Assembly (NCBI RefSeq): GCF_013416325.1
Contig: NZ_JACCGK010000015.1
Span: 75,650-139,649 of the forward strand
Length of the DNA stretch: 64,000 nt
Direction: 5' to 3'
DNA from: Vreelandella sedimenti
GTDB taxonomy: Bacteria > Pseudomonadota > Gammaproteobacteria > Pseudomonadales > Halomonadaceae
Positions within the stretch are counted from its first letter, which is position 1; each line of letters starts with the position of its first letter. The position numbers and the translations under genes were made by a program. Below are positions 10,390 to 18,328 of this stretch, one piece after another. A model generated the notes under the pieces. It was not told the DNA's origin, made no database searches, and saw only the letters and a list, made by a program, of their open reading frames with translations.

Positions 10390-11505
10390 CTAAACCAACT
10401 CCGCTAACGATGAGCTTTCAAAGCTCTTCATATTGTCATGGTCGCCTTCACAAACCTTTCGTACCCAATTTGGATCTGTGATTAAAGCGCGCCCCACCGC
10501 TATTAAATCGAATTCATCGTTTTCCATGCGGCGCACCAACTCTTCAAGCCGAACCGGTGTTGAACCTTCGCCAGCAAAGGCCCCAAAAACATCACCCGAT
10601 AAACCTACCGAACCAACGCTTATCGTGGCGGCCCCCGTAAGCTTCTTGGCCCATCCAGCAAAGTTCAAGCCAGATTTCCCATCTAACTCAGGAAACTCAG
10701 GTTCCCAGAAACGCCGCTGAGAACAGTGCAATATATCCACACCAGCTGCTACCAATGGGATTAACCATTCAGCCATTGCCTCCGGAGTTCCTGCTAAGCG
10801 CGCGGTATAGTCTTGTCCCTTCCATTGGCTAAGTCGCATAATAATGGGAAAGTCTGGCCCTACTGCGGATCGAACCGCCGAAACGACGTCTAAAGCAAAC
10901 CGCGACCGTTCCTTAAGCGAAGTGCCACCATAGCGATCTTTACGCTCATTACTGGAGGCCCAAAAAAACTGATCAATAAGATAACCATGGGCACCGTGAA
11001 TCTCGATACTATCGAAGCCTATACGCTTTGCGTCTACTGCGGCTTGTGCGAAAGCAGCAACGGTATCAGCGATAGCCTCTTCGGTCATAATCCCACCGCG
11101 GCGGATGTCGGTTGTAACAAGCCCAGAAGGACTCTCAGGTAATGTAGTAGGCTCCCAATCAGTCGAGGGGCTTTTAACCGATCCAGCATGCAGAAGTTGA
11201 GGTGCCATATGCCCACCAGCCGCATGCACACCCTCTAACACTGCTCTCCAACCCGCAAGGGGACGGTCTCCATGAAAAAGAGTCATTTCTGGGTCGTTCA
11301 TTGAATTTGGGCGATTAATACCAGTCGCCTCAGACAGGATCAGTCCAACACTTCCTTCCGCTCGGCGCCGATAGTAATGAGCATGGGCTCGTTCAGGAAT
11401 ACCATCGACCGCGAAGGGTCTGCTCATTGGAGCCATCACAATCCGATTGGGAAGTGAAAGCGATTTTAGATTAAAAGGTCGAAAAAGAGTGTCAGTTGAT
11501 GACAT
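10390..11505 (-). CDS. Old-yellow-enzyme family NADH:flavin oxidoreductase
   Basis: 371-residue FMN-dependent TIM-barrel ene-reductase. The N-terminal LPNRIVMAPMSRPFA is typical, HAHYYRRRAEGSVGLILSEATG is the conserved early block, IEIHGAHGYLIDQFFWASSNERKDRYGG is the hallmark segment, and LIAVGRALITDPNWV contains the phosphate-binding GRALI..P. Such enzymes reduce activated C=C bonds or nitro groups; the physiological substrate is unknown. It sits 79 bases after a divergently unrelated SDR gene on the same strand and probably forms a unit with it. Codon use and AT content look different from the liu genes upstream. Confidence 0.9.
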   Translation of the reverse strand: MSSTDTLFRPFNLKSLSLPNRIVMAPMSRPFAVDGIPERAHAHYYRRRAEGSVGLILSEATGINRPNSMNDPEMTLFHGDRPLAGWRAVLEGVHAAGGHMAPQLLHAGSVKSPSTDWEPTTLPESPSGLVTTDIRRGGIMTEEAIADTVAAFAQAAVDAKRIGFDSIEIHGAHGYLIDQFFWASSNERKDRYGGTSLKERSRFALDVVSAVRSAVGPDFPIIMRLSQWKGQDYTARLAGTPEAMAEWLIPLVAAGVDILHCSQRRFWEPEFPELDGKSGLNFAGWAKKLTGAATISVGSVGLSGDVFGAFAGEGSTPVRLEELVRRMENDEFDLIAVGRALITDPNWVRKVCEGDHDNMKSFESSSLAELV

Positions 11506-11584
11506 ATGCTAGCTTCCTTGGTTTCGTATGGCCCCATCACCCCCTGCTGGTAGGCAATAGGTGAGCTTTTACAGGACGCGCCGA

Positions 11585-12340
11585 TCAGACTTGTGCCTGA
11601 CCACCATCCGCGAAAATATCAGCGCCATTTACGAAACTTGAATCTTCGCTAGCAAGGAAGAGCGCAGCTTTGGCAATCTCCTCCGGCTCACCGACCCTGC
11701 CCAAGGGGATGCGTATACTTAGATAATCAAGCATGCCCTGCTGCTGTTCGAGATCATTGCCAGCGAAGTCGAGGAGAAACGGTGTTCGGATAGGGCCAGG
11801 ACTCAAAACATTTACACGAATACCAGTGCCTTTAAGATCAATCGCCCAACTACGAGCAAGGTTGCGCACAGCGGCTTTGGAAGCGGAATATATACTGAAT
11901 GCAGCGGTTCCCTCGATGCTGGCGCTGGAGCCGGCTAAAATAATTGAGGCTCCCTTTGCCATAAGTGGCAATGCCTTCTGGACGGTAAAAACCATCGCTT
12001 TGACATTTTGTCCAAACGTATCATCCACTTGCTCCTCTGTAATCTGTCCTAGAGGTAACATGGTCCCGCCGCCAGCATTGGCGAATAACACATCAATGCG
12101 ACCGGCTTCCGCTTTGATTTTTTCGAAGAGGCGATCGAGATCACCAGCCTGGGTTGAATCTGCTTGGATGCAGGTGACATTGCTGCCGATTGCGTCCTGC
12201 GCCGCTTTTAATGAATTAAGATGGCGCCCGGTTATGTATACATGTGCTCCTTCAGCCACAAACAGCTTGGCTGTGGCCAGACCAATACCACTGGTAGCCC
12301 CTGTGATCACTGCAATTTTGCCGCCGATTCTATTGGACAT
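11585..12340 (-). CDS. Short-chain dehydrogenase/reductase
   Basis: 251-residue classical SDR. ITGATSGIGLA is the dinucleotide-binding TGxxxGIG, LFANAGGG replaces NNAG, a Ser lies in AGSSAS, and SIYSASKAAVRN carries the YxxxK catalytic pair; SPGPIRTP follows. Arg at the end of strand 2 (TGRHLN) favours NADP(H). Substrate unknown. Same strand as the ene-reductase downstream, with LysR upstream on the same strand, so these three may have arrived together. Distinct from the SDR at 15280. Confidence 0.88.
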   Translation of the reverse strand: MSNRIGGKIAVITGATSGIGLATAKLFVAEGAHVYITGRHLNSLKAAQDAIGSNVTCIQADSTQAGDLDRLFEKIKAEAGRIDVLFANAGGGTMLPLGQITEEQVDDTFGQNVKAMVFTVQKALPLMAKGASIILAGSSASIEGTAAFSIYSASKAAVRNLARSWAIDLKGTGIRVNVLSPGPIRTPFLLDFAGNDLEQQQGMLDYLSIRIPLGRVGEPEEIAKAALFLASEDSSFVNGADIFADGGQAQV

Positions 12341-12546
12341 GTTAATTTTTCCTTATGTCTAGAGAGGACGACCCGAAAGATTCAGGTCAGTATCCTAAGA
12401 CGAGTCTAGGGAGACTTAAGGAAGAGCAGAAGCCCGCCAGGATGAACACATAATTCACCGGACTGGATAATCAAATCTGCCCACAATGGCATCTGAACCA
12501 ATAAAGTCAAACCAACCCAACAACTACATTCCTGACGCCGATAGAC

Positions 12547-13461
12547 TTATTTACTAGGCTTACAGCTTTCTCTACTAAATAGCTCTACCGCCCAATCAGC
12601 AAAGGCACGTAGTTTCGCACTTGGATAGCGCGTTGCCGGATAGACAAGCTGGAGCGGATGGGATGGCTGAGTCCAGCCTTCCAAGATGGCGACTAACCGC
12701 TCTGAGCCGAGATGAGGACGCGCGCTGAAACGAAATATCTGACCGATACCTAAGCCAGTTAACACTGCTTCTGTGTGGGCTGTACTTTCACTCACATCCA
12801 TAACGGAGCACCCATTAATTTCGTACTTCTCCCCCCCATTACTGAAGTACAAGGGCAGTGACTTACCAGTGTGAGGAAAGAAATAACGAATTGTTTGATG
12901 CTTTTCTTCAAGTTCCCGAGGATGCGTAGGAGTACCGTTCTTCGAGAGATAAGCTGGCGTCGCACATGTTACATAATCGACGCTGCAAAGGTGCCGCCCA
13001 ATTAACGAGCTATCAGGCAAAGCACCGCCGCGAATAACACAATCTACTCCCTCCCCGATAATATCGGCAGGGCGATCACTCACGCCAAGCAGTAGCTCCA
13101 AATCAGGGTACCTTGCACGAAATTCAGGCAGCGCCGGTATAATGACCAGATTAGCCAACGATGAACCCACATCAACTCGAAGTCTGCCATGAGGCTTTAT
13201 ACGCCCCTCACCAGCGGCCATATCCATGTTTTCTAGTTGGGCTAGCAGATTCAAGGCATGTTCCCGATAAGCCTCACCGGAAGGCGTTATAGTAAATGAG
13301 CGTGTACTTCGCTCTATAAGTTTTGTACCTAGATGCTGCTCTAGATCTTGTAGTAGCTTGCTGACGGATGAGCGTGGAATATTGAGCGAATCAGCTGCTT
13401 TTGCGAATGAGCGGGCATCCGTTACTCGAATAAAAACTCGAATGGCGAGAAGTTGGTTCAA
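12547..13461 (-). CDS. LysR-family transcriptional regulator
   Basis: 304 residues. Residues 1-60 are the winged helix (SFAKAADSLNIPRSSVSKLLQDLEQHLG, then KLIERSTRSFTITPSG). Residues about 88-295 are the substrate-binding domain that senses a small ligand (RLRVDVGSSLANLVIIPALPEF). It belongs to the CrgA/AaeR-like group that often controls adjacent oxidoreductases. Unusually it lies on the same strand upstream of the SDR, not divergent. The 206 bases between them hold no other gene I can see. Confidence 0.88.
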   Translation of the reverse strand: MNQLLAIRVFIRVTDARSFAKAADSLNIPRSSVSKLLQDLEQHLGTKLIERSTRSFTITPSGEAYREHALNLLAQLENMDMAAGEGRIKPHGRLRVDVGSSLANLVIIPALPEFRARYPDLELLLGVSDRPADIIGEGVDCVIRGGALPDSSLIGRHLCSVDYVTCATPAYLSKNGTPTHPRELEEKHQTIRYFFPHTGKSLPLYFSNGGEKYEINGCSVMDVSESTAHTEAVLTGLGIGQIFRFSARPHLGSERLVAILEGWTQPSHPLQLVYPATRYPSAKLRAFADWAVELFSRESCKPSK

Positions 13462-13484
13462 AGATGTGCTCCTGAAAAAAGGAA

Positions 13485-14075
13485 GGAACTGTGCGGGGAA
13501 AAGGCCAAATACTCTGGCGTAATCACGGCTGAACTACATCGCGCTTTCATAGCCGACTTGGAAAGCTGTGCTCGTGACACTTTTAGTTGGATACCATAAG
13601 CGATCACGTCTGTAGTAAGCGACTCAACCCTAATGGGCTTGGCGAAGTCTTAGTGGGGCGATTGAATAGTTTGGCTGGCGCGAGCCATGGCGGTATCAGG
13701 AGCCGCATTTTCAAGCAGCATCCATCCCCTGAAGCTCTTGCAGCACTCGATACAGAATCTCCCGTTCATAAACGGGTGTGAGGGCAGCGATCTCTTCACG
13801 ACTGTTCATCAGTCTCAGCATGCGCACCCAAACACCCATTAATTAAGTAGTGATATCTGCCACCGAGAAGCCTGCCCCGTACTCATCCTTCCGGTTGACT
13901 TTGGAAAGTCAGCCAGCAACATCGAAAGCATGATCGGCTCAAGAATCAGACTCAGAATAAGGTAGAGCTCAACCGAACTGGCAGTATGCATGGCCCCTAA
14001 CGCTGGCGACTGAATGGTGAGCGGCAGACTGGTTATACAGCTCCCGCCCAGCTGTTCGTCGTTGGCTTCGACAAG
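13485..14075 (-). pseudogene. Decayed AraC-family regulator
   Basis: Read on the minus strand, pieces of an AraC regulator of the same type as the intact gene at 14177-15088 appear in order but in different frames. An N-terminal (AraC_N) piece SLPLTIQSPALGAMHTA...LYLILSLILEP is at about 13920-14035. GVWVRMLRLMN and VYEREILYRVLQELQ are at about 13730-13840. DFAKPIRVESL is near 13615-13660. FQVGYESAM, stop, FSRDYARVFG is at about 13490-13550. There is a frame change near 13840, a stop inside the last helix-turn-helix (ATG TAG TTC), and loss of most of the first helix-turn-helix. It cannot encode a working regulator. Confidence 0.85.
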
Positions 14076-14176
14076 ACCATGATAGGTACGACAATTACAG
14101 TTATAAAAAATTGAGATGAAAGGAGCATCCACTCAGCCACAGTAGCTTATTCGTAATACACCCAATGAGTAATACT

Positions 14177-15088
14177 TTATTTATTGGAAGCTAGCTTAGC
14201 TGTTAGCAAAGAGTCTCCCGCAGCTTTCGGTGCTTTGAACCTTGCCACATCGCGAGCGGGCGGCATTCCAAATAAGCGTGCGTATTCGCGACTGAATTGT
14301 GATGCGCTTTCATAGCCCACAATAAAAGCAACTGACGCAGCATCTTGTGTATCGAACAGTAGTAGCCAGCGAGCCCTAAGCAGGCGCAGACGTTTCTGAT
14401 ACTGAAGCGGCGACATGTTTGTGATGGCTTTAAAGTGCCGATAGAACGCTGCAATACTCATCCCAGCCATTGCCGCCAGCGGAGGCATGCGCAACGGTTC
14501 GGTGTAGTGATCGCGAATCCATTGCGTTGCTCGGCGGATCTGCGCAAGTCGGCCATCGGGGCGAGCAATATCACGTAGCATCGGGCCTAATGGCCCTTGC
14601 AAGACCCGGAAAAGAATCTCTCGTTCAATCATCGGTGCAAGAACTGTCGCTTCGTCTGGACGGCCTATCAGCCGCATCATTCGTAACCAAGCATCAATCA
14701 TATCTGCTTGTGCTGACACCCCAGAAAAATGTTTCGGAGTCGATTGCTTGGCCACCATGGCCTCGCCCGCCATCAGCGTTGAAAGGATATTGGAATCCAA
14801 TGTCAGGCTGATCGCTAAATAAGGCTGCCCCGGCCCACATGGATGAATCTCACCCGTGGCGGGTACCTCTATAGGCACGAGAAAATAGCTGATCGGTAAG
14901 CACTGCAAAACCTGATCGCCAATAGACAATGTTTTGGCGCCCTGGAGTACAAGGTGCAGCATCGGCTCGTAAACCTGACTCGCACACGCCTCGGCCTGAA
15001 CCATTGCCACACGAGGCAAGCCGGTATCTGTCCAACTCGTTTCTGCACGCATTACGATACTGCGCAACTCATTAATCGCATTTTCCAT
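14177..15088 (-). CDS. AraC-family transcriptional regulator
   Basis: Starting at the ATG at 15088 gives 303 residues. The N-terminal half (about 20-170) is an AraC_N ligand-binding cupin (YEPMLHLVLQGAKTLSIGDQVL, EREILFRVLQGPLG). The C-terminal half has the two helix-turn-helices: EPLRMPPLAAMAGMSIAAFYRHFKAIT and DAASVAFIVGYESASQFSREYARLFG. A TTG at 15124 would add 12 residues but has no spaced ribosome site. It is divergent from the SDR-MFS genes, which it probably controls; a direct repeat suited to such a regulator lies at 15131-15168. Confidence 0.9.
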   Translation of the reverse strand: MENAINELRSIVMRAETSWTDTGLPRVAMVQAEACASQVYEPMLHLVLQGAKTLSIGDQVLQCLPISYFLVPIEVPATGEIHPCGPGQPYLAISLTLDSNILSTLMAGEAMVAKQSTPKHFSGVSAQADMIDAWLRMMRLIGRPDEATVLAPMIEREILFRVLQGPLGPMLRDIARPDGRLAQIRRATQWIRDHYTEPLRMPPLAAMAGMSIAAFYRHFKAITNMSPLQYQKRLRLLRARWLLLFDTQDAASVAFIVGYESASQFSREYARLFGMPPARDVARFKAPKAAGDSLLTAKLASNK

Positions 15089-15130
15089 CTGTTCGAATAT
15101 GCGCCCAATCTTACAGCAAATCAATTACCT

Positions 15131-15168
15131 GATAAGAATAGGCAACCATTCGATAATAACTGGCAACC
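15131..15168. promoter_or_regulatory. Candidate AraC-type operator (direct repeat)
   Basis: GATAAGAATAGGCAACC (15131-15147) recurs as GATAATAACTGGCAACC (15152-15168), 14 of 17 bases the same, with a 21-base period (two helical turns, so the same DNA face). It sits between the divergent araC-like gene (start 15088) and the SDR gene (start 15280). Tandem direct half-sites at this spacing are what AraC-type proteins bind; the pairing with this regulator is inferred. Confidence 0.6.
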
Positions 15169-15279
15169 GTATAGCTGGTTCCAAGCCGGATACTCTCAGG
15201 GGTCGGCATAAACCTTCAACCCCCTCTGCTGACTACAAAAAATCAGAAACATCACTCCATTTTAGAAAAGGTCAGTCTC

Positions 15280-16029
15280 ATGAAACTTGAAGGAAAAATT
15301 GCTGTTGTCACTGGCGCATCAAAAGGTATTGGTGCAGGTATCGCTAAAGCATTAGCTGCCGCAGGCGCGACCGTCGTAGTCAACTATGCGTCAAGCAAAT
15401 CTCACGCCGATGCGGTTGTGGCAGAGATTCAGGGCCAGGGCGGTAAAGGCGTCGGTATCCAAGCAGATATGGGTAACGCTGCCGACGTGACACGTCTGTT
15501 TGAAACTGTCAAAGACGACTTCGGAACGCTGGATATTCTCGTTAATAATGCGGGTGTAGCGGTATTTCAAATGATTGATGATCTGACCGAAGACGCGTTC
15601 CATCAGCAATTCAACGTCAATGTGCTCGGTTACCTTTTAGCTGTTCGAGAAGCCGTCAAGCTGCTTGGCTCATCGGGTAGCATCATCAACATCAGCTCGA
15701 TTCTCAGCACCGACCCCTACCTGGCTTCCAGTGTCTATTCTGCCACCAAGGGCGCGGTCGATACATTGACGTTCGCGTTGGCTCGGGAGCTTGGGCCACG
15801 TGGGATCAGAGTCAACTCGATCTTGCCCGGTCACACCAATACGCCTGGGACTGACGGTAATTTCGCTGGAGAACTAGGAGAAAAGCTTATCGCAGGCACA
15901 CCTCTGGGCCGTTTTGGTGAGCCAGAAGACATTGCACCGTTGGCTGTTTTCCTAGCGTCGGAGGACTCACATTGGGTAACGGGAGAGTCCATTCGAGCGT
16001 CGGGTGGTGTACGAGGCGTTGGTTACTAG
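15280..16029 (+). CDS. Short-chain dehydrogenase/reductase (3-oxoacyl reductase-like)
   Basis: 249-residue classical SDR: VTGASKGIGAGIAKAL at the N-terminus, ILVNNAGVAVFQ, NISSILS with the catalytic Ser, and SVYSATKGAVDTL with Tyr/Lys. The end SEDSHWVTGESIRASGG matches the common FabG-like family. NYASSK after strand 2 suggests NADP(H). AAGGT lies before the ATG. Divergent from the AraC regulator and followed by a perfect hairpin and then an MFS exporter; AraC-SDR-MFS sets commonly deal with reactive carbonyl or antimicrobial compounds, but the substrate is not known here. Confidence 0.9.
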   Translation: MKLEGKIAVVTGASKGIGAGIAKALAAAGATVVVNYASSKSHADAVVAEIQGQGGKGVGIQADMGNAADVTRLFETVKDDFGTLDILVNNAGVAVFQMIDDLTEDAFHQQFNVNVLGYLLAVREAVKLLGSSGSIINISSILSTDPYLASSVYSATKGAVDTLTFALARELGPRGIRVNSILPGHTNTPGTDGNFAGELGEKLIAGTPLGRFGEPEDIAPLAVFLASEDSHWVTGESIRASGGVRGVGY

Positions 16030-16048
16030 ACACTTCCCTATTAATGCT

Positions 16049-16074
16049 GAAGGCGCACGATGTCGTGCGCCTTC
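16049..16074 (+). terminator. Perfect 12-bp inverted repeat after the SDR gene
   Basis: GAAGGCGCACGA, TG, TCGTGCGCCTTC forms a perfect stem 19 bases after the SDR stop. There is no T tract after it, so it may be a weak terminator, an mRNA-stabilising hairpin or a palindromic protein site. It also argues against translation of the MFS gene from the ATG at 16060, which would lie in the stem. Confidence 0.5.
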
Positions 16075-16095
16075 ATGGTTTCCAGGTTCGCAAAA

Positions 16096-17289
16096 ATGCC
16101 CCAAGTTTTAGCAGCAACAGACCAAAATGCCGCTTCATCCCAAACATTAACACCCACCCCGGCCCCATGGAGCGCGGTAGCGACTATTGGCGTGGGGGCA
16201 TTCGCCCTCGTTACAGCCGAGTTTTTACCCGTTGGCCTGCTACCTCAAATAGCAAGTGATCTAGCCATTAGTGAGGGACAAGCAGGCCTCATGATCACTA
16301 TTCCAGGAATCGTGGCGGCCTGCTCAGCGCTCTTAACGGTCAGTCTGGCCAAAACCTTTGATCGGCGACACGTACTCTGGATCCTGCTCAGCCTCCTGGT
16401 CGTATCCAACGCACTCATGGCGTGCTCAAACGGTTTATTTGTCTTGTTATCAGGCCGTGTCCTGCTGGGTATTGCGGTGGGTGGATTTTGGACTATAGGC
16501 GTATCGTTAGGCCCTAGATTGAGGCCCGACTCAGTGGGGCGAGCGACATCAATTATTTTTTCGGGGGTTACGCTAGGCACCGTTGCAGGCGTACCAGCGG
16601 GAACGCTGCTTGGGGGCTTGTTCGGTTGGCGCATCGCATTTGTCGCTTTTGCCGCTCTGGCCTCACTTGTCGTCGTTGCATTAGTGCTGCTTCTGCCCAG
16701 CATTCGTCCGGAAAAAACGTCGGGGTTCACACAATTACCGGCTGTACTGAGGTTGCCCAAAGTCCAGGTTGGCCTGGTGGCTGTTATGCTGATATTTATC
16801 GGACAATTTTCGGCCTATACCTACATCACACCTTATCTGAATCAAATTAGCGGAATTGAATCGAGCAGGCTGAGCTTTCTCTTATTGGGGTATGGGGTTG
16901 CTGGAATATTTGGCAATTTGCTATGCGGCTGGTTCGTCGATCGAGACGTACGCTTAGCGGTATTGGGTACATCGTTGTTGTTAGGCTGTTCGATGCTATT
17001 GCTGGTTTCCATGGGAGATAACCCACTATCTGCAATAGCAGCAGTCATAGCCTGGGGGTTTGGATTTGGGATGCTACCTATTGCCATTCAAAGTTGGATT
17101 TTCAGTGCCGCGCCTGATCGCCTGGAAAGCGTTGCGGCGCTGTTTGTATCTATCGCTCAACTCGCAATGGGAGGTGGAGCATTGCTCGGAGGAGTTACTG
17201 TCGATCATTACGGTATCGCAAGTGCCGTATGGGTAGGCGCAGTGGGAGCTCTTTGCGGAGCAATATGGATCTTTGCGCGCTTTCCGTAG
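16096..17289 (+). CDS. MFS transporter, DHA1-type exporter
   Basis: 397 residues from the ATG at 16096, which has CCAGG nine bases upstream; earlier in-frame ATGs at 16060 and 16075 fall in or right after a hairpin. About twelve hydrophobic helices. LVTAEFLPVGLLPQIASDLAISEGQAG is typical of the AraJ/YdhP/NepI sugar or drug efflux group, with the FDRRHVLWILL loop 2-3 motif and GRVLLGIAVGGFWTIGVSLG in helices 4-5. A proton-coupled exporter in the inner membrane is expected; substrate unknown. Probably co-regulated with the SDR gene upstream. Confidence 0.88.
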   Translation: MPQVLAATDQNAASSQTLTPTPAPWSAVATIGVGAFALVTAEFLPVGLLPQIASDLAISEGQAGLMITIPGIVAACSALLTVSLAKTFDRRHVLWILLSLLVVSNALMACSNGLFVLLSGRVLLGIAVGGFWTIGVSLGPRLRPDSVGRATSIIFSGVTLGTVAGVPAGTLLGGLFGWRIAFVAFAALASLVVVALVLLLPSIRPEKTSGFTQLPAVLRLPKVQVGLVAVMLIFIGQFSAYTYITPYLNQISGIESSRLSFLLLGYGVAGIFGNLLCGWFVDRDVRLAVLGTSLLLGCSMLLLVSMGDNPLSAIAAVIAWGFGFGMLPIAIQSWIFSAAPDRLESVAALFVSIAQLAMGGGALLGGVTVDHYGIASAVWVGAVGALCGAIWIFARFP

Positions 17290-17603
17290 AAGCAGGTTCG
17301 ATAGACGCCAGATCAGGGAAACGCTACTTTGCTATTTCTATCGCATGTTTCGCCCACACTAATATAGATTGTGGTCAAAAACGTCTATTGCATGTCGGAA
17401 GTATGTGGGTGAGCGTATGCTTTTGTCTAACTGGGCACCGAAGCATCCCTACTTTTACGTTGGCGACCCTTTATAAAGAGAAAATATTTCAAAACTGCCT
17501 CATGGGCTACCCGCCAAACACTTTCAGTAATCGCTGTATCTAGTTCAGAAAATTAGCAGCTAGAGTAGCTGGCTCATTCCCACCAATTATCAAGAGGTAT
17601 GCA
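17290..17603. other. 314-base gap before the glutathione transferase gene
   Basis: No gene is supported here; an open frame at 17229-17543 overlaps the MFS gene and looks like chance. A short perfect palindrome, CAGCTA-GAG-TAGCTG at 17557-17571, lies 32 bases before the next start and could be an operator or small hairpin. Confidence 0.5.
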
Positions 17604-18272
17604 ATGGAATATGACTTTTATTGGATCAGCGGTAGCCCTAACGCTTGGCGTGCCATGCTAACACTGGAGCATAAAGGAATTTACTACCGTTCCCATAGGC
17701 TTGACCCCGGCAACCAGGAGCAGAAAAGCCCAGCATTCCTGGAACTCAACCCTTTAGGCAAAGTACCTGTTCTAAAGCATGGCAATGTCGTCATCGCTGA
17801 ATCGATTGCTATCATGGCTTATCTGGAGCGCGTACACCCGCAGCCGCCACTCTTTGGGGTAACAGCTGCCGAAACGGGGCTGATATGGCAGCGGATTTTT
17901 GAATTCGTCAACAGTTTGCGCGATGTCATAGACGATGGCGTGGTTCGTCCACTTAGCCAAGGGGCGATGTTAAATGACACTGATGCATTGAAAATGGCTG
18001 CCAACAGTATTTACGCATCATTGGATAGAATGGAGACCACTTTGGGAACATTCGATTATCTGGCGGGCAATAAGGTGTCTGCGGCAGACTTTACAGTGCT
18101 TCCCAATCTTTTGATGCTTATACGCATCGGCAGTCGTACCGATGTATTGGCACTCAAAATGAATCTTAATGAGATTCGTTCTCGATATTCTGCAATCGAC
18201 AGCTGGCTTGCTCGTTTGGAGGCATTGCCAGCTTTCGATGCCGCATATCCACCGCACTGGCGCTTATCTTGA
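17604..18272 (+). CDS. Glutathione S-transferase family protein
   Basis: 222 residues. The N-terminal thioredoxin-like domain (1-82) has YWISGSPNAWRAMLTLEHKGI, with a Ser in the catalytic loop, the cis-proline GKVPVLKHG, and IAESIAIMAYLE, the Glu-Ser pair that binds the glutathione gamma-glutamyl group. The C-terminal helical domain (about 90-215) has YLAGNKVSAADFTVLP, the conserved N-capping box. Cytoplasmic conjugation or peroxidase function is likely. AAGAGG precedes the ATG. It converges on a Kef-type antiporter gene, a transporter family gated by glutathione adducts in the best-studied members. Confidence 0.85.
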   Translation: MEYDFYWISGSPNAWRAMLTLEHKGIYYRSHRLDPGNQEQKSPAFLELNPLGKVPVLKHGNVVIAESIAIMAYLERVHPQPPLFGVTAAETGLIWQRIFEFVNSLRDVIDDGVVRPLSQGAMLNDTDALKMAANSIYASLDRMETTLGTFDYLAGNKVSAADFTVLPNLLMLIRIGSRTDVLALKMNLNEIRSRYSAIDSWLARLEALPAFDAAYPPHWRLS

Positions 18273-18328
18273 TTGGCCGAGTGGCTATTGGCATCTGCTC
18301 GTTTATATAAATGCCGGAACGAATAGTG

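Noticed and set aside
13587..13781. 64-codon plus-strand frame
   Set aside because: Falls inside the decayed minus-strand AraC gene and shows no protein-like features.
13839..14132. 97-codon minus-strand frame as an independent gene
   Set aside because: Its sequence aligns with the N-terminal domain of AraC_N regulators and is part of the pseudogene.
17229..17543. 104-codon frame between MFS and GST
   Set aside because: Begins inside the MFS gene and has no recognisable features or ribosome site.
9943..18300. Integrated phage or transposon
   Set aside because: No integrase, transposase, tRNA target or terminal repeats were seen; only decayed chromosomal-type genes.
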